A stretch of 43,852 bases of DNA from Pseudomonadota bacterium (lineage in GTDB: Bacteria; Pseudomonadota; Gammaproteobacteria; Burkholderiales; Burkholderiaceae_C): contig JAIUOM010000022.1 in assembly GCA_020161215.1 (NCBI GenBank), forward strand, positions 1 through 43,852, given 5' to 3'. A program made the position numbers and the translations under genes. The notes beneath the pieces were generated by a model, which did not search any database, had not been told where the DNA came from, and was given only the letters and a program-made list of their open reading frames with translations. Shown piece after piece: positions 1 to 7,985 of this stretch. Each line of letters starts with the position of its first letter. The stretch's first letter is position 1.

Positions 1-96
1 GCCAACTCCCAGCCGTTCCAATGGACGGCCACCGCAGATTCAATCCTTGAAAAGTTGCATCGACTTTGCTCACGTATCAGCGGGACAGGACACTAG
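1..96 (+). CDS. IS630-family transposase, C-terminal fragment (cut by window edge)
   Basis: Frame 1 is open from the first base to a TAG at 94-96 and encodes 31 residues. They contain the tract PFQWTATADSILEKLHRLC and end in RISGTGH. A W-T-A-(T/S)-A-D-x-I-L-x-K tail is typical of the C-terminus of IS630-type DDE transposases as I know them. The catalytic D, D and E residues would lie upstream, outside the window, so intactness cannot be judged. The right terminal repeat should lie within the next 50 bases or so, but I could not define it without the left end. It marks an accessory boundary next to the pssA-leuA region. Confidence 0.65.
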   Translation, partial: ANSQPFQWTATADSILEKLHRLCSRISGTGH

Positions 97-617
97 GTGA
101 GGCCTAACCACCACTCAAGCTGAGCCCCAAAAGTCGGGACCTTAGACATGCGGAAAACCACCCTCGCAACTCCCTGCGATCGACTTCCGCCGCAGTGTGC
201 TTTCTCTGAATTTTTCTTGGATACCGAAATTCAAAGCCACACTTTCTTGCACGTAGCCAAAGAGGTTCAAGCCTCTGGATTGACTCTCGACGAAGCCACT
301 CTGTGCTTTGGAACGAGTATTCCCGGTGCTAAGTGACAATCTCAGATCGGTAGCAGGGGCTTGGGACGGCTGGCCGGACGAGTGGTTGGTCGAAAGACTC
401 CGCCCCGAGTTGCCTGGACCGGCACGAAAGAGTGGTTCAACGGCCACGGTTCAAAAAATTGAGCGCTGTTGGGACAAAACACTTGAGTGCATGGGGCCGC
501 ACCCCTGAAGGATTGTTCGACACAGACGCTCACCTGCTCCGCCGCGCCGCGTCGCTTCGAGCTTCGTGCGCGCAGGTCAACTCCGACGCGACGTCTGCAC
601 CAGTACATTGCCTGCTT
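97..617. other. Gene-free stretch between transposase fragment and secreted protein
   Basis: No open frame here resembles a known protein on either strand; the short frames have no convincing start context. The first tens of bases should hold the right end of the IS630-type element. A GCCTAAC at 101-107 looks like one half of an integron attC core, but no matching GTTRRRY partner is found at a suitable distance. The composition is visibly less GC-rich than the downstream core genes, as expected for acquired DNA. Confidence 0.5.
604..609 (+). promoter_or_regulatory. -10-like hexamer TACATT, 8 bases before the ATG at 618
   Basis: TACATT is followed by 8 bases and then the ATG at 618. There is no Shine-Dalgarno sequence between them. 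The same hexamer precedes the leuA leader peptide (2390) and coaBC (39251) at nearly the same distance. If used, transcription would start at or next to the A of the ATG. No convincing -35 box was found. Confidence 0.4.
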
Positions 618-1118
618 ATGCGAGTTTTCCTTCTTCTGTTCCTGCTGCTTTCTCAAACCGTGCACGCTCAGGGAGCCCAGCCCTTTTCTCCGGCTTCGGT
701 CGACAGATCCGTGGTGGCGGCAAGCCGTTATCCCAATGCTGTCGCCCCGGTCAAAGTGGGGTCGTACAGCGGCCCGAACAATTCCGGAGCCGGCTATTTC
801 TACGACGAAGTCCTTGAGTACCGGGTCTGGCTGCATCCTGAAAATGGAGCGGCTCCTCTTGCCGGTCAGGACGACTACTTTGCCGCCTTTGCACAGTACG
901 AGCCGGCCTTGAAGTTCTCCCAGTCCACGCAAGGCGCCGAGACGCCGCTCGTGCTGGTCCGGCAAATTCAATCCATCAATGAGCCCAGCCCTGGTGTGTT
1001 TGAGTGGGTCAAAAAAGAGCGCATCACGGAATGGCAGGTGGAGTGGCTGCCCGACAGGCATCGCGAGCCGGACAGCATCCCACGGTTCCTGTCGGAGCGT
1101 GGCGGGCTCGGCAAGTAG
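618..1118 (+). CDS. Small secreted or periplasmic protein of unknown function
   Basis: A 166-residue protein. Residues 1-18 form a signal peptide: MR, a leucine/phenylalanine core, and a likely cleavage after VHA-Q. The mature part carries conserved-looking blocks: VKVGSYSGPNNSGAGYFYDE, a YRVW-HPENGA segment, DDYFAAFAQYE, and ITEWQVEWL near the end. From memory, this resembles a family often mislabelled as a GCN5 acetyltransferase and seen in integron gene cassettes; no acetyl-CoA binding motif (Q/RxxGxG/A) is present, so I do not assign that activity. The ATG at 618 was chosen because it gives the signal peptide and sits 8 bases after a TACATT. GC content is lower than in neighbours, and an IS fragment lies upstream, suggesting transfer. 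Function unknown. Confidence 0.7.
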   Translation: MRVFLLLFLLLSQTVHAQGAQPFSPASVDRSVVAASRYPNAVAPVKVGSYSGPNNSGAGYFYDEVLEYRVWLHPENGAAPLAGQDDYFAAFAQYEPALKFSQSTQGAETPLVLVRQIQSINEPSPGVFEWVKKERITEWQVEWLPDRHREPDSIPRFLSERGGLGK

Positions 1119-1480
1119 GCTGGGCAGCTCGTGTAGGGATTCCTCCACTACAGCATGTACCAGATTGATTGGGGGCCGGTGGGGACAGCACCAATGGCCC
1201 CATCCGGCGGTCGCTGTCTTGCCCCGGGGAGATGGGGAAAATCGAACGCTGAGGCTTTTCAGTCAAGCTCAAGCAGCTATCAAAATAGTAATTTTCCATG
1301 CTGACGCGAACCCGTTGCCGGATGGGCGGCGAGCCGCCGCGAGGGACGGTGGCGAAAGTGCCCTGCCCCCTGGCCGCCTGCGGCACCCATCGCGTACAGT
1401 ACCCGGTTCAGGATGTCGCGGGCAGGGGCCCGCACAACCACCAGTTTTTCCGCGGCCCGGCTCTTGAGCGCTGCCCACGT
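1119..1480. other. Intergenic region upstream of pssA
   Basis: About 360 bases without a recognisable gene. At 1276-1290 there is a GCTATCAAAATAGTA, a degenerate relative of the 17-base AT-rich module found elsewhere in the window. No clear terminator for the upstream gene and no clear pssA promoter could be identified. In related Burkholderiales pssA usually follows ilv genes; nothing of those is visible here. Confidence 0.4.
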
Positions 1481-2365
1481 ATGTTGAACAAAGACACCTC
1501 TGACACCGACAAGGCGCCGGCCTTCGGGGACATGCGCTCGCAGATGCGCCGCAAGGGCATCTACGTGCTGCCCAATCTGTTCACCCTGGCGGCCTTGTTT
1601 GGGGGCTTCTACGCCATCGTCATGGCCATGAACGGGCGCTTTGATCTGGCCACCACCGGCATCTTCGCGGCCATGGTGCTGGACAGTCTGGACGGGCGCG
1701 TGGCGCGCATGACCGGCACACAAAGCGCCTTTGGCGAGCAGATGGATTCGCTGTCCGACATGGTCAGTTTCGGTGCCGCGCCGGCCCTGGTGGCCTATGA
1801 GTGGGCCTTGCGTCCGCTCGGGCGCTGGGGCTGGATCGCCGCTTTCGTCTACTGCGCCTGCGCGGCGCTGCGTCTGGCGCGCTTCAACGTCAACACGGCG
1901 GTGGTGGACAAGCGTTACTTTCAGGGCCTGCCGTCCCCAGCGGCGGCGGCGCTGGTGGCCGGCTTCATCTGGCTGACCAGCGCCATGCTGGTCGAACAGC
2001 GCGATGTGCCCTTGTTCCGGGCTCTGGTTTCGCTGTGCGGCGATGGCGTGGTGGGCCGGGGTGATTTGGGTTGGGTCATGTTCGGCATCACCTTGTTTTC
2101 CGGGTTGACCATGGTCACCAACACGCCGTACTACAGCTTCAAGGATTTTGGCGGCCGGCGCAGCGTGCCTTTTGCCGTGTTGGTGCTGGTGGCCCTGCTG
2201 TTCGCCGTGATCAGCATCGAGCCGGCCACCATGCTGTTCTTGCTGTTCTTCGGCTACGCGTTGTCGGGCTACGTGATCTATGCCTGGCGGCGCGCCAAGG
2301 GCCAGCACGCCAGCATCGTCAGCACATCGACCGACGAGCCCGACGAGCGCGGCCTGCACGACTGA
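1481..2365 (+). CDS. pssA: CDP-diacylglycerol--serine O-phosphatidyltransferase
   Basis: Makes phosphatidylserine from CDP-diacylglycerol and L-serine at the inner membrane, the first step to phosphatidylethanolamine. The 294-residue protein shows the complete CDP-alcohol phosphotransferase signature at residues 68-93: D-x2-DG-x2-AR-x8-G-x3-D-x3-D (DSLDGRVAR ... GEQMDSLSD), supplying the metal-binding aspartates. Hydrophobic segments flank it (about 30-50, 58-68, 105-125 and several further to about 270), as expected for this polytopic family. The ATG at 1481 (MLNKDTSD) was chosen because the open frame upstream is arginine- and proline-rich and has no family resemblance. The gene directly precedes the leucine attenuator and leuA genes, an association known in Burkholderiales, although leu transcription appears to be controlled separately. 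Confidence 0.93.
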   Translation: MLNKDTSDTDKAPAFGDMRSQMRRKGIYVLPNLFTLAALFGGFYAIVMAMNGRFDLATTGIFAAMVLDSLDGRVARMTGTQSAFGEQMDSLSDMVSFGAAPALVAYEWALRPLGRWGWIAAFVYCACAALRLARFNVNTAVVDKRYFQGLPSPAAAALVAGFIWLTSAMLVEQRDVPLFRALVSLCGDGVVGRGDLGWVMFGITLFSGLTMVTNTPYYSFKDFGGRRSVPFAVLVLVALLFAVISIEPATMLFLLFFGYALSGYVIYAWRRAKGQHASIVSTSTDEPDERGLHD

Positions 2366-2389
2366 CGGGCGCCGTCTCGCAAGCTGTGC

Positions 2390-2395
2390 TACATT
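2390..2395 (+). promoter_or_regulatory. -10-like hexamer TACATT ahead of the leucine leader peptide
   Basis: TACATT ends 7 bases before the leader ATG at 2403, so the attenuator RNA would begin at or near its own start codon. A CTGACG at 2362-2367 resembles a -35 box but is 22 bases away, which is too far. The promoter is therefore a candidate only. Confidence 0.4.
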
Positions 2396-2402
2396 GCAAG
2401 CC

Positions 2403-2456
2403 ATGCAAAAGCTGTCGCTAGCCCTACTACCCATGTCCCACGGGCAGGCAGAGTAG
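2403..2456 (+). CDS. Leucine-rich leader peptide of the leuA attenuator
   Basis: A 17-codon frame encodes [17 protein letters not shown] and ends with TAG at 2454. Four codons are Leu: one CTG at 2412 and CTA at 2418, 2424 and 2427. CTA is unusual in this GC-rich DNA, where neighbouring genes use CTG or CTC for nearly all Leu; a rare codon makes a sensitive sensor of charged leucyl-tRNA. The frame lies between pssA and the first leuA, and is followed by an intrinsic terminator with a competing upstream pairing. By analogy with classical leucine attenuation, ribosome stalling at the CTA codons when leucine is scarce would allow read-through into leuA. The peptide itself is not expected to have a function. 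Confidence 0.75.
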   Translation: MQKLSLALLPMSHGQAE

Positions 2457-2486
2457 CGCGCGTCAGTTTCTACCCCATCGGCCCGT
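2440..2486 (+). promoter_or_regulatory. Predicted anti-terminator pairing of the leuA attenuator
   Basis: ACGGGC at 2440-2445, inside the last codons of the leader peptide, is the exact complement of GCCCGT at 2481-2486, which is the inner part of the terminator 5' arm. The two pairings exclude each other. A ribosome that finishes the leader and sits at the stop codon would cover 2440-2445 and free the terminator; one stalled at the CTA codons (2418-2429) would leave it free to pair. GCCC at 2421-2424 can also pair with GGGC at 2442-2445 as a possible protector hairpin. Confidence 0.6.
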
Positions 2487-2514
2487 ATGCACCAGCAACG
2501 GGCCGTTTTCTTTT
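2479..2514 (+). terminator. Intrinsic terminator of the leuA attenuator
   Basis: An 8-base-pair perfect stem, CGGCCCGT (2479-2486) with ACGGGCCG (2498-2505), has an 11-base loop and is followed by TTTTCTTTT. It lies 22 bases past the leader stop codon and 51 bases before the leuA ATG, so it acts inside the transcript leader rather than at an operon end. Confidence 0.8.
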
Positions 2515-2565
2515 GCATGCCGCTTGCTGGTCGTTCTCCCACCCACCCCTTGGAAGACCACCATC

Positions 2566-4269
2566 ATGTTGAAGAACCCCGCCAGCAAGTACCGCGCGTT
2601 TCCCCCCGTCGGGCTGCAAGGCCGCACTTGGCCCGACGCCGTCATCACCCAGGCCCCGATCTGGCTGTCGACCGACTTGCGCGACGGCAACCAGGCGCTG
2701 GTCGAGCCCATGGACATCGAGCGCAAGCTGCGCATGTTCGAGACCCTGGTGGCCATTGGCTTCAAGGAGATCGAGGTCGGCTTTCCCTCCGCCTCGCAGG
2801 TCGAATTTGACTTCGTGCGCCGCCTGATCGAGGAGGGCCGCATTCCCGACGACGTCACCGTCCAGGTGCTGACCCAGGCCCGCGATCCCTTGATCGAGCG
2901 CACATTTGAATCGCTGCAGGGCGCGCCACGCGCCATCGTGCACTTGTACAACGCCGTCGCGCCGGTGATGCGCAAGGTGGTGCTGGGCCTGGACGAAGAC
3001 GGCATTGTCGAGCTGGCGGTGCGGCAGGCGCGCCTGTTCAACGAGCTGGCGGCGCGCCAGCCGGGCACGCAGTGGACTTTTCAGTACTCGCCCGAGATGT
3101 TCTCCGGCACCGAGCTGGCGTTTTCCAAGCGGGTGGTGGATGCCGTCACCGAGGTCTGGGCACCGACACCGGCGCGCAAGTGCATCGTCAACCTGCCCTC
3201 GACGGTGGAGCATTCCACGCCCAACATCTTCGCCGACATGATCGAGTGGATGCACCGGTATCTGGACCGGCGCAACGCCATCGTGCTGTCGGTGCACCCG
3301 CACAACGACCGCGGCACCGGCACCGCGGCGGCCGAGTTGGCGCTGATGGCCGGGGCCGACCGCATCGAAGGTTGTCTTTTCGGCAACGGCGAGCGTACCG
3401 GCAACCTGGATCTGGTCAACGTCGCGCTCAACCTGTACACGCAGGGCGTGTCGCCGGGCCTGGATTTTTCCCATATCGATGAGATTCGCGCCACCGTCGA
3501 GTACTGCAACCAGTTGCCGGTGCACCCGCGCCATCCGTACGTGGGCGATCTGGTCTATACCTCGTTTTCGGGCTCGCACCAGGACGCCATCCGCAAGGCC
3601 TTTGCCGCGCGCAGTGAGGGCGACGTGTGGGACATCCCCTACCTGCCCATCGACCCGAAGGACGTGGGGCGCAGCTACGAGGCGGTGATCCGCGTCAACA
3701 GCCAATCCGGCAAGGGCGGCATCACCTACCTGCTGGAGAACGAATACGGGCTGGAGTTGCCGCGCCGTCTGCAGATCGAGTTCAGCCAGGTGGTGCAACG
3801 CGTGATGGACGTGGAGGGCAAGGAGCTCAGCGCCGCCGACCTGTGGGCCATCTTCCGCCGCGAGTACGGCCTGGACGAGGCCCCCGCGCTGGTGCACCGC
3901 GTGCTGCAAGAGGAGGGTGAGGGCCAGGACGCCACCGTGCTGCTGCGTGGCGATCTGCGCTGGGACGGTCAGGTGCGCGCCATCGAGGGGCGTGGCAACG
4001 GCCCGGTGGACGCCTTCGTGCAGGCGCTGACGACAGCCAGCGGCCGCGAAATCCGCGTCATCGACTACCACCAGCACGCCATCGGCACCGGCGCCGACGC
4101 GCGCGCGGTGGCCTACCTCGAGCTGCGCGTGGACGGCGCGCGGACGCTGTTTGGCGTGGGTATCGACGCGGACATCATCGCCGCCTCGTTCAAGGCCATC
4201 GTGTCCGGCGTGGTGCGTGGTGGAGTGCGTGTCGCCGACACGGCACAATCGGCCCTCGAAGCCGCCTGA
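2566..4269 (+). CDS. leuA: 2-isopropylmalate synthase, long (fungal/actinobacterial-like) form
   Basis: Condenses acetyl-CoA with 2-oxoisovalerate to 2-isopropylmalate, the committed step of leucine synthesis. The protein has 567 residues, the length of the LeuA2/fungal-like class, compared with about 515 for the classical bacterial form next door. The catalytic TIM-barrel begins with DLRDGNQ (37-43; D40 metal ligand, R39 substrate), and SVHPHNDRG at 242-250 supplies H244 and H246. A C-terminal LeuA dimer/regulatory domain follows, with the [10 protein letters not shown] motif, the usual site of leucine feedback inhibition. The start at 2566 ([10 protein letters not shown]) fits the family N-terminus. 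It is the first structural gene after the attenuator and is followed after 37 bases by a second leuA with its own AGGAG. Confidence 0.93.
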   Translation: MLKNPASKYRAFPPVGLQGRTWPDAVITQAPIWLSTDLRDGNQALVEPMDIERKLRMFETLVAIGFKEIEVGFPSASQVEFDFVRRLIEEGRIPDDVTVQVLTQARDPLIERTFESLQGAPRAIVHLYNAVAPVMRKVVLGLDEDGIVELAVRQARLFNELAARQPGTQWTFQYSPEMFSGTELAFSKRVVDAVTEVWAPTPARKCIVNLPSTVEHSTPNIFADMIEWMHRYLDRRNAIVLSVHPHNDRGTGTAAAELALMAGADRIEGCLFGNGERTGNLDLVNVALNLYTQGVSPGLDFSHIDEIRATVEYCNQLPVHPRHPYVGDLVYTSFSGSHQDAIRKAFAARSEGDVWDIPYLPIDPKDVGRSYEAVIRVNSQSGKGGITYLLENEYGLELPRRLQIEFSQVVQRVMDVEGKELSAADLWAIFRREYGLDEAPALVHRVLQEEGEGQDATVLLRGDLRWDGQVRAIEGRGNGPVDAFVQALTTASGREIRVIDYHQHAIGTGADARAVAYLELRVDGARTLFGVGIDADIIAASFKAIVSGVVRGGVRVADTAQSALEAA

Positions 4270-4306
4270 TCCGGCGACGGCGGCCCCCAATTTCAGGAGT
4301 TATCAG

Positions 4307-5848
4307 ATGGCGGACCAGCTCATCATTTTCGACACCACCTTGCGCGACGGCGAGCAGTCGCCCGGCGCCAGCATGACGCGCGACGAGAAACTGCGTATCG
4401 CCCGCCAACTCGAACGCCTGAAGGTGGACGTGATCGAGGCCGGCTTCGCGGCCAGCTCGAACGGCGACTTTGAGTGCGTGCAGGCGATCGCCAACGTGAT
4501 CAAGGATTCCACCGTCTGCTCGCTGGCGCGTGCCAACGACCGCGACATCGGCCGCGCGGCCGATGCCCTGAAGGGCGCGGCGCGCGGGCGCATCCACACC
4601 TTCATCGCCACCAGCCCGCTGCACATGGAGAAAAAGCTGCGCATGACGCCCGACGAGGTGTTCGAGCAGGCCCGGTTGGCGGTGCGCTTTGCGCGCAATC
4701 AGCGAGACGACGTGGAGTTCAGCGCCGAGGACGGCTACCGCAGCGAGCTGGGCTTCCTGGCCCGCGTGTGCGAGGCCGTCATCAAGGAGGGCGCCACCAC
4801 CATCAACATTCCCGACACGGTGGGCTACGCCATTCCCGAGCTGTACGGTGAGTTCCTGAGAAAACTGCGCGAGATGGTGCCCAACAGCGACCAGGCCGTG
4901 TGGTCGGTGCACTGCCACAACGACCTGGGCATGGCCGTGGCCAACAGTCTGGCCGGGGTGAAACTGGGCGGCGCGCGGCAGATCGAGTGCACCATCAACG
5001 GCCTGGGCGAACGCGCCGGCAATTGCTCGCTTGAGGAGATCGTGATGGCCGTGAAGACGCGGCGCGACTACTTCGGGCTCGATGTCGGCATCGACACCGC
5101 GCAGATCGTGCCGGCCAGCCGCATGGTCAGCCAGACCACCGGTTTCGTGGTGCAGCCCAACAAGGCGGTGGTGGGCGCCAACGCCTTCGCGCACGCCAGC
5201 GGCATCCACCAGGACGGCGTGCTCAAGGCGCGCGACACCTACGAGATCATGCGCGCCGAGGACGTGGGCTGGAGCGCCAACAAGATCGTGCTGGGCAAGC
5301 TCTCGGGCCGCAACGCCTTCAAACAGCGCCTGCAGGAGCTGGGCGTGATGCTGGAATCCGAGGGCGAGATCATGGCCGCCTTCGCCAAGTTCAAGGAGCT
5401 GGCCGATCGCAAGAGCGAGATTTTTGACGAGGACATCCTGGCCCTGGTCGGCGACGAGAGCGTCACGGCCGAGAAAGAGCAGTACGGCCTGATCTCCCTG
5501 TCGCAACGCAGCGAAACCGGCGAGCGGCCGCACGCCGAGGTGGTGTTCACCATCGACGGCGTGGAATACAAGGGCAGCGCGGACGGCAACGGCCCGGTCG
5601 ATGCGTCGCTGAACGCCATCGAGTCGCACGTCAAGAGCGGTGCCGAGCTGCTGCTGTACTCCGTCAATGCCATCACCAGCGGTTCCACCGAGAGCCAGGG
5701 TGAGGTCACCGTGCGTTTGCAGAACTCGGGCCGCGTCGTCAACGGCGTGGGCGCCGACCCCGACATCGTGGTCGCGTCGGCCAAGGCTTATCTCAGTGCT
5801 CTCAACAAGTTACACAGCAAAGCTGACCGAGTTGCGGCGCAAGGCTAG
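4307..5848 (+). CDS. leuA: 2-isopropylmalate synthase, classical bacterial form
   Basis: Catalyses the same reaction as the preceding gene but belongs to the shorter bacterial class: 513 residues starting [20 protein letters not shown]. The catalytic site shows R13 and D14 of LRDGEQ, and H202 and H204 in VHCHND. The central part has the ASGIHQDG motif and the C-terminus carries the LeuA regulatory domain with [10 protein letters not shown] good ribosome site, CAGGAG, lies 8 bases before the ATG. Sequence identity with the upstream copy is clearly low, so the two are not a recent duplication. A strong terminator lies 34 bases after the stop. Both genes presumably sit under the upstream attenuator, unless the 37-base gap hides a promoter, which I do not see. 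Confidence 0.95.
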   Translation: MADQLIIFDTTLRDGEQSPGASMTRDEKLRIARQLERLKVDVIEAGFAASSNGDFECVQAIANVIKDSTVCSLARANDRDIGRAADALKGAARGRIHTFIATSPLHMEKKLRMTPDEVFEQARLAVRFARNQRDDVEFSAEDGYRSELGFLARVCEAVIKEGATTINIPDTVGYAIPELYGEFLRKLREMVPNSDQAVWSVHCHNDLGMAVANSLAGVKLGGARQIECTINGLGERAGNCSLEEIVMAVKTRRDYFGLDVGIDTAQIVPASRMVSQTTGFVVQPNKAVVGANAFAHASGIHQDGVLKARDTYEIMRAEDVGWSANKIVLGKLSGRNAFKQRLQELGVMLESEGEIMAAFAKFKELADRKSEIFDEDILALVGDESVTAEKEQYGLISLSQRSETGERPHAEVVFTIDGVEYKGSADGNGPVDASLNAIESHVKSGAELLLYSVNAITSGSTESQGEVTVRLQNSGRVVNGVGADPDIVVASAKAYLSALNKLHSKADRVAAQG

Positions 5849-5881
5849 GGTTAACACTTATATTGTTGGGATTCAATTAAG

Positions 5882-5918
5882 AAAGAGACGCAAGTCCATG
5901 ACATTGCGTCTCTTTTTT
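5882..5918 (+). terminator. Intrinsic terminator after the leuA pair
   Basis: A 12-base-pair perfect stem, AAAGAGACGCAA (5882-5893) with TTGCGTCTCTTT (5904-5915), a 10-base loop and a run of T. It closes the leu operon. Its 3' arm also holds the -35 box proposed for the next gene. Confidence 0.88.
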
Positions 5919-5932
5919 CGTTTCGGTACACT
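5904..5932 (+). promoter_or_regulatory. Predicted promoter of the PBP7-type endopeptidase gene
   Basis: TTGCGT (5904-5909) and TACACT (5927-5932) are separated by exactly 17 bases, a good sigma-70 arrangement. The -35 box is the 3' arm of the leu terminator. The start site would be near 5939, about 28 bases before the ATG at 5967. Confidence 0.5.
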
Positions 5933-5966
5933 TGACGCCGTTTGCAGGATTTCGGCGGGAGCGACA

Positions 5967-7085
5967 ATGATTGGTGCACTCGGGAAGCGTTTTTCGTTCT
6001 GGGTTCGCGGCGCCCAGATGGTCGCCGCAGGGGTTTTGGTCGGGCTGGCACTGACCAACCCGGTGACGGTCGCCGCCGCCCAAAAAGGCGCCAAGGCGGC
6101 GGAGGCCCGAAAGGCGGCGGCGCCATCCCGCGCGGCGGCCAAGAAACCCGGGCGCGCCAGCGCCAAGAGCAGCGAGCGCAAAGCCACCGGCCGCGTCGCC
6201 GCGCGCCGCACCCGGCTGTCGCTGCGCCAGGCCTCGGCCGCCGCGGTCGAGCCGCGTGCCACGCGCCTGTCCTTCGGCCAGATGGCTGGCCTGCACGCCA
6301 CCGACGATCCGCTGGAGCTCAAATCCAGCGTGGCCCTGGTGGTGGACCAGGACACGCAGGAGACCTTGCTGCGCAAGAACGACCACGCGGTGCTGCCGAT
6401 CGCCTCGCTCACCAAGCTGATGACCGGCCTGATCGTCTCCGACGCGCGCCTGCCGCTGGACGAGATGATCACCATCACCCAGGAAGACATCGACACCGAG
6501 AAGGGCAGCCGCTCGCGTCTGGCCGTCGGCACCACGCTGACGCGCGGTGAACTGATGCACCTGGCCCTGATGTCCAGCGAAAACCGTGCCGCCCATGCGC
6601 TGGGCCGCAGCTACCCTGGTGGCTTGAACCGCTTCGTCGACGTGATGAACGCCCGCGCCATCATGCTGGGCATGAAGGACACGCGCTACGTCGAGCCCAC
6701 CGGTTTGTCCAGCAGCAACCGCTCCACCGCGCAGGATCTGGCGACGCTGGTGGCGGTGGCCGCCAGCCATCCGCTGCTGCGCCAGTTCAGCACCTCCACC
6801 GGCTACGAGGTGGCGGTGGGCAGCCGCACGCTCCAGTACAACAACACCAACCGGCTGGTGCACAACCCCGAATGGCAGATCGGCCTGCAGAAAACCGGTT
6901 ACATCTCCGAGGCCGGGCAGTGCCTGGTGATGCAGACCCGCGTGGCCGGCCGCAATCTGATCATGGTGTTTCTCGATTCGGCCGGCAAATACAGCCGCCT
7001 GGGCGACGCCGAGCGCGTGCGCCGCTGGGTCGAGGTGCAGCACCCGGCCAGCACGGTGGCGCGCAACGGCTACGTTGGGGGGTGA
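5967..7085 (+). CDS. pbpG: D-alanyl-D-alanine endopeptidase (PBP7 family, peptidase S11)
   Basis: A periplasmic low-molecular-weight penicillin-binding protein that cuts D-Ala-meso-DAP cross-links in peptidoglycan. The 372-residue product has a basic start, a hydrophobic segment at about 15-38 (signal sequence or anchor), and then an alanine/lysine/arginine-rich low-complexity linker at about 40-100. The three active-site motifs are in order: SLTK at 147-150 (nucleophile S147, K150), SEN at 204-206, and KTG at 309-311. The ATG at 5967 was preferred to one further upstream because the longer version would span the leu terminator. The basic linker is unusually long and could contact the cell wall; this is speculation. 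Transcribed alone and convergent with the IclR gene. Confidence 0.9.
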   Translation: MIGALGKRFSFWVRGAQMVAAGVLVGLALTNPVTVAAAQKGAKAAEARKAAAPSRAAAKKPGRASAKSSERKATGRVAARRTRLSLRQASAAAVEPRATRLSFGQMAGLHATDDPLELKSSVALVVDQDTQETLLRKNDHAVLPIASLTKLMTGLIVSDARLPLDEMITITQEDIDTEKGSRSRLAVGTTLTRGELMHLALMSSENRAAHALGRSYPGGLNRFVDVMNARAIMLGMKDTRYVEPTGLSSSNRSTAQDLATLVAVAASHPLLRQFSTSTGYEVAVGSRTLQYNNTNRLVHNPEWQIGLQKTGYISEAGQCLVMQTRVAGRNLIMVFLDSAGKYSRLGDAERVRRWVEVQHPASTVARNGYVGG

Positions 7086-7104
7086 ACTTACTCCTGAATT
7101 GATA

Positions 7105-7121
7105 GCTGTTCAGGATTATTT
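7105..7121. repeat. Degenerate copy of the 17-base AT-rich module
   Basis: GCTGTTCAGGATTATTT follows GATA and closely matches the copy at 31532 (GATAGCTGTTAAGGATTTAGC), but the final AGC is lost. It lies between the convergent pbpG and iclR genes. Confidence 0.5.
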
Positions 7122-7195
7122 CACGCCGGCATACCGCCTAAAACACCCACAATCTATCGCACAAGGCGGCGTTTCGCGCGCCGCAAGAGGTGGGG

Positions 7196-7981
7196 TCAGT
7201 GACCCGCCTCGGCGTGGCCCAGCGCGGCCGAGATGTCCCGCGCCGTCTGCTGCAGTTTGGGCAGCCAGCTGTCGTCCAGCCGGTCGGCGGGCGCCGAGAT
7301 GGACAGCCCGGCGATCAGCTTGCCCTGGTCGTCGTAGATGCCGGCGGCCATGCAGCGCACGCCCATCTCCAGCTCTTCGTTGTCGCGCGCCACGCCGGAC
7401 TGGCGGGCCCGCACCAGCTCGCGTTCGAGCAACGGCAGCTGGGTGATGCTGTTGCGCGTGTGGCCGGCCAGGCCCGTGCGGGTGGCGTAGGCGCGCACGC
7501 GCTGCAGGTCCTCGGCGGCCAGGAACAGCTTGCCGGTGGAAGTCAGGTGCAGCGGCGCATGCCCGCCAATGGCGCGCACCACCTGCATGCCCGAGCGCTC
7601 GCTGTAGGCGCGTTCGATGTAGACGATTTCGTCGCCCTGGCGCACGCTCAGGTTGACCGGCTGCTGAATCAGCTGGTGCAGCTCGCGCATGGGCGCCAGC
7701 GCCGCGTCGCGCACGTTCAGGCGACCTTTGACCAGGTTGCCCAGCTCCAGCAGCCGCATGCCCAGCCGGTAGGTGCCGGCCTCGGGGCGGTCGACGAAGC
7801 GGCCCACCGTCAAATCGTTCAGGATGCGGTGCGTGGTGGAGGGGTGCAGGCCGGTCTGCTCGCTGATGTCCTTGAGCGACATCGGCTCCTCGCGTGAGGC
7901 GAGCACGTCGATCAGCGCGAACATGCGCTCAATCACCTGGATGGTGGGCGTTTGCTGGGGCTCGCGGCCGGACTTGCGCAT
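7196..7981 (-). CDS. IclR-family transcriptional regulator
   Basis: A DNA-binding repressor or activator of 261 residues. The N-terminal winged helix-turn-helix (about 15-75) has the typical MSLKDISEQTGLHPSTTHRI region. The C-terminal effector domain (about 90-255) has the family blocks GGHAPLHLTSTGKLFLA and MAAGIYDDQGKLIAGLSIS. IclR proteins usually respond to small organic acids or aromatic breakdown products; the ligand here cannot be told. The ATG at 7981 is only 4 bases after the stop of bpt, so the gene is probably the last of the nudix-aat-bpt-iclR transcript. That is a curious place for an IclR regulator, which commonly controls a neighbouring divergent operon. Confidence 0.9.
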   Translation of the reverse strand: MRKSGREPQQTPTIQVIERMFALIDVLASREEPMSLKDISEQTGLHPSTTHRILNDLTVGRFVDRPEAGTYRLGMRLLELGNLVKGRLNVRDAALAPMRELHQLIQQPVNLSVRQGDEIVYIERAYSERSGMQVVRAIGGHAPLHLTSTGKLFLAAEDLQRVRAYATRTGLAGHTRNSITQLPLLERELVRARQSGVARDNEELEMGVRCMAAGIYDDQGKLIAGLSISAPADRLDDSWLPKLQQTARDISAALGHAEAGH

Positions 7982-7985
7982 GTTG

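Noticed and set aside
101-240. GCCTAAC at 101-107 as one end of an integron attC site
   Set aside because: No GTTRRRY partner or L/R stem is found within the usual distance, and no integrase gene is visible.
142-447. Open frames on both strands in the region after the transposase fragment
   Set aside because: They overlap each other, lack ribosome sites and recognisable motifs, and look like chance frames.
1280-2542. Long minus-strand frame opposite pssA
   Set aside because: It is the mirror of a high-GC coding gene with the full CDP-alcohol phosphotransferase motif; its product is His/Gln/Gly/Arg-rich with no family signature.
2470-4290. Minus-strand frame of about 600 codons opposite the first leuA
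   Set aside because: Typical antisense frame in GC-rich DNA; composition is biased and the plus strand holds an unambiguous LeuA.
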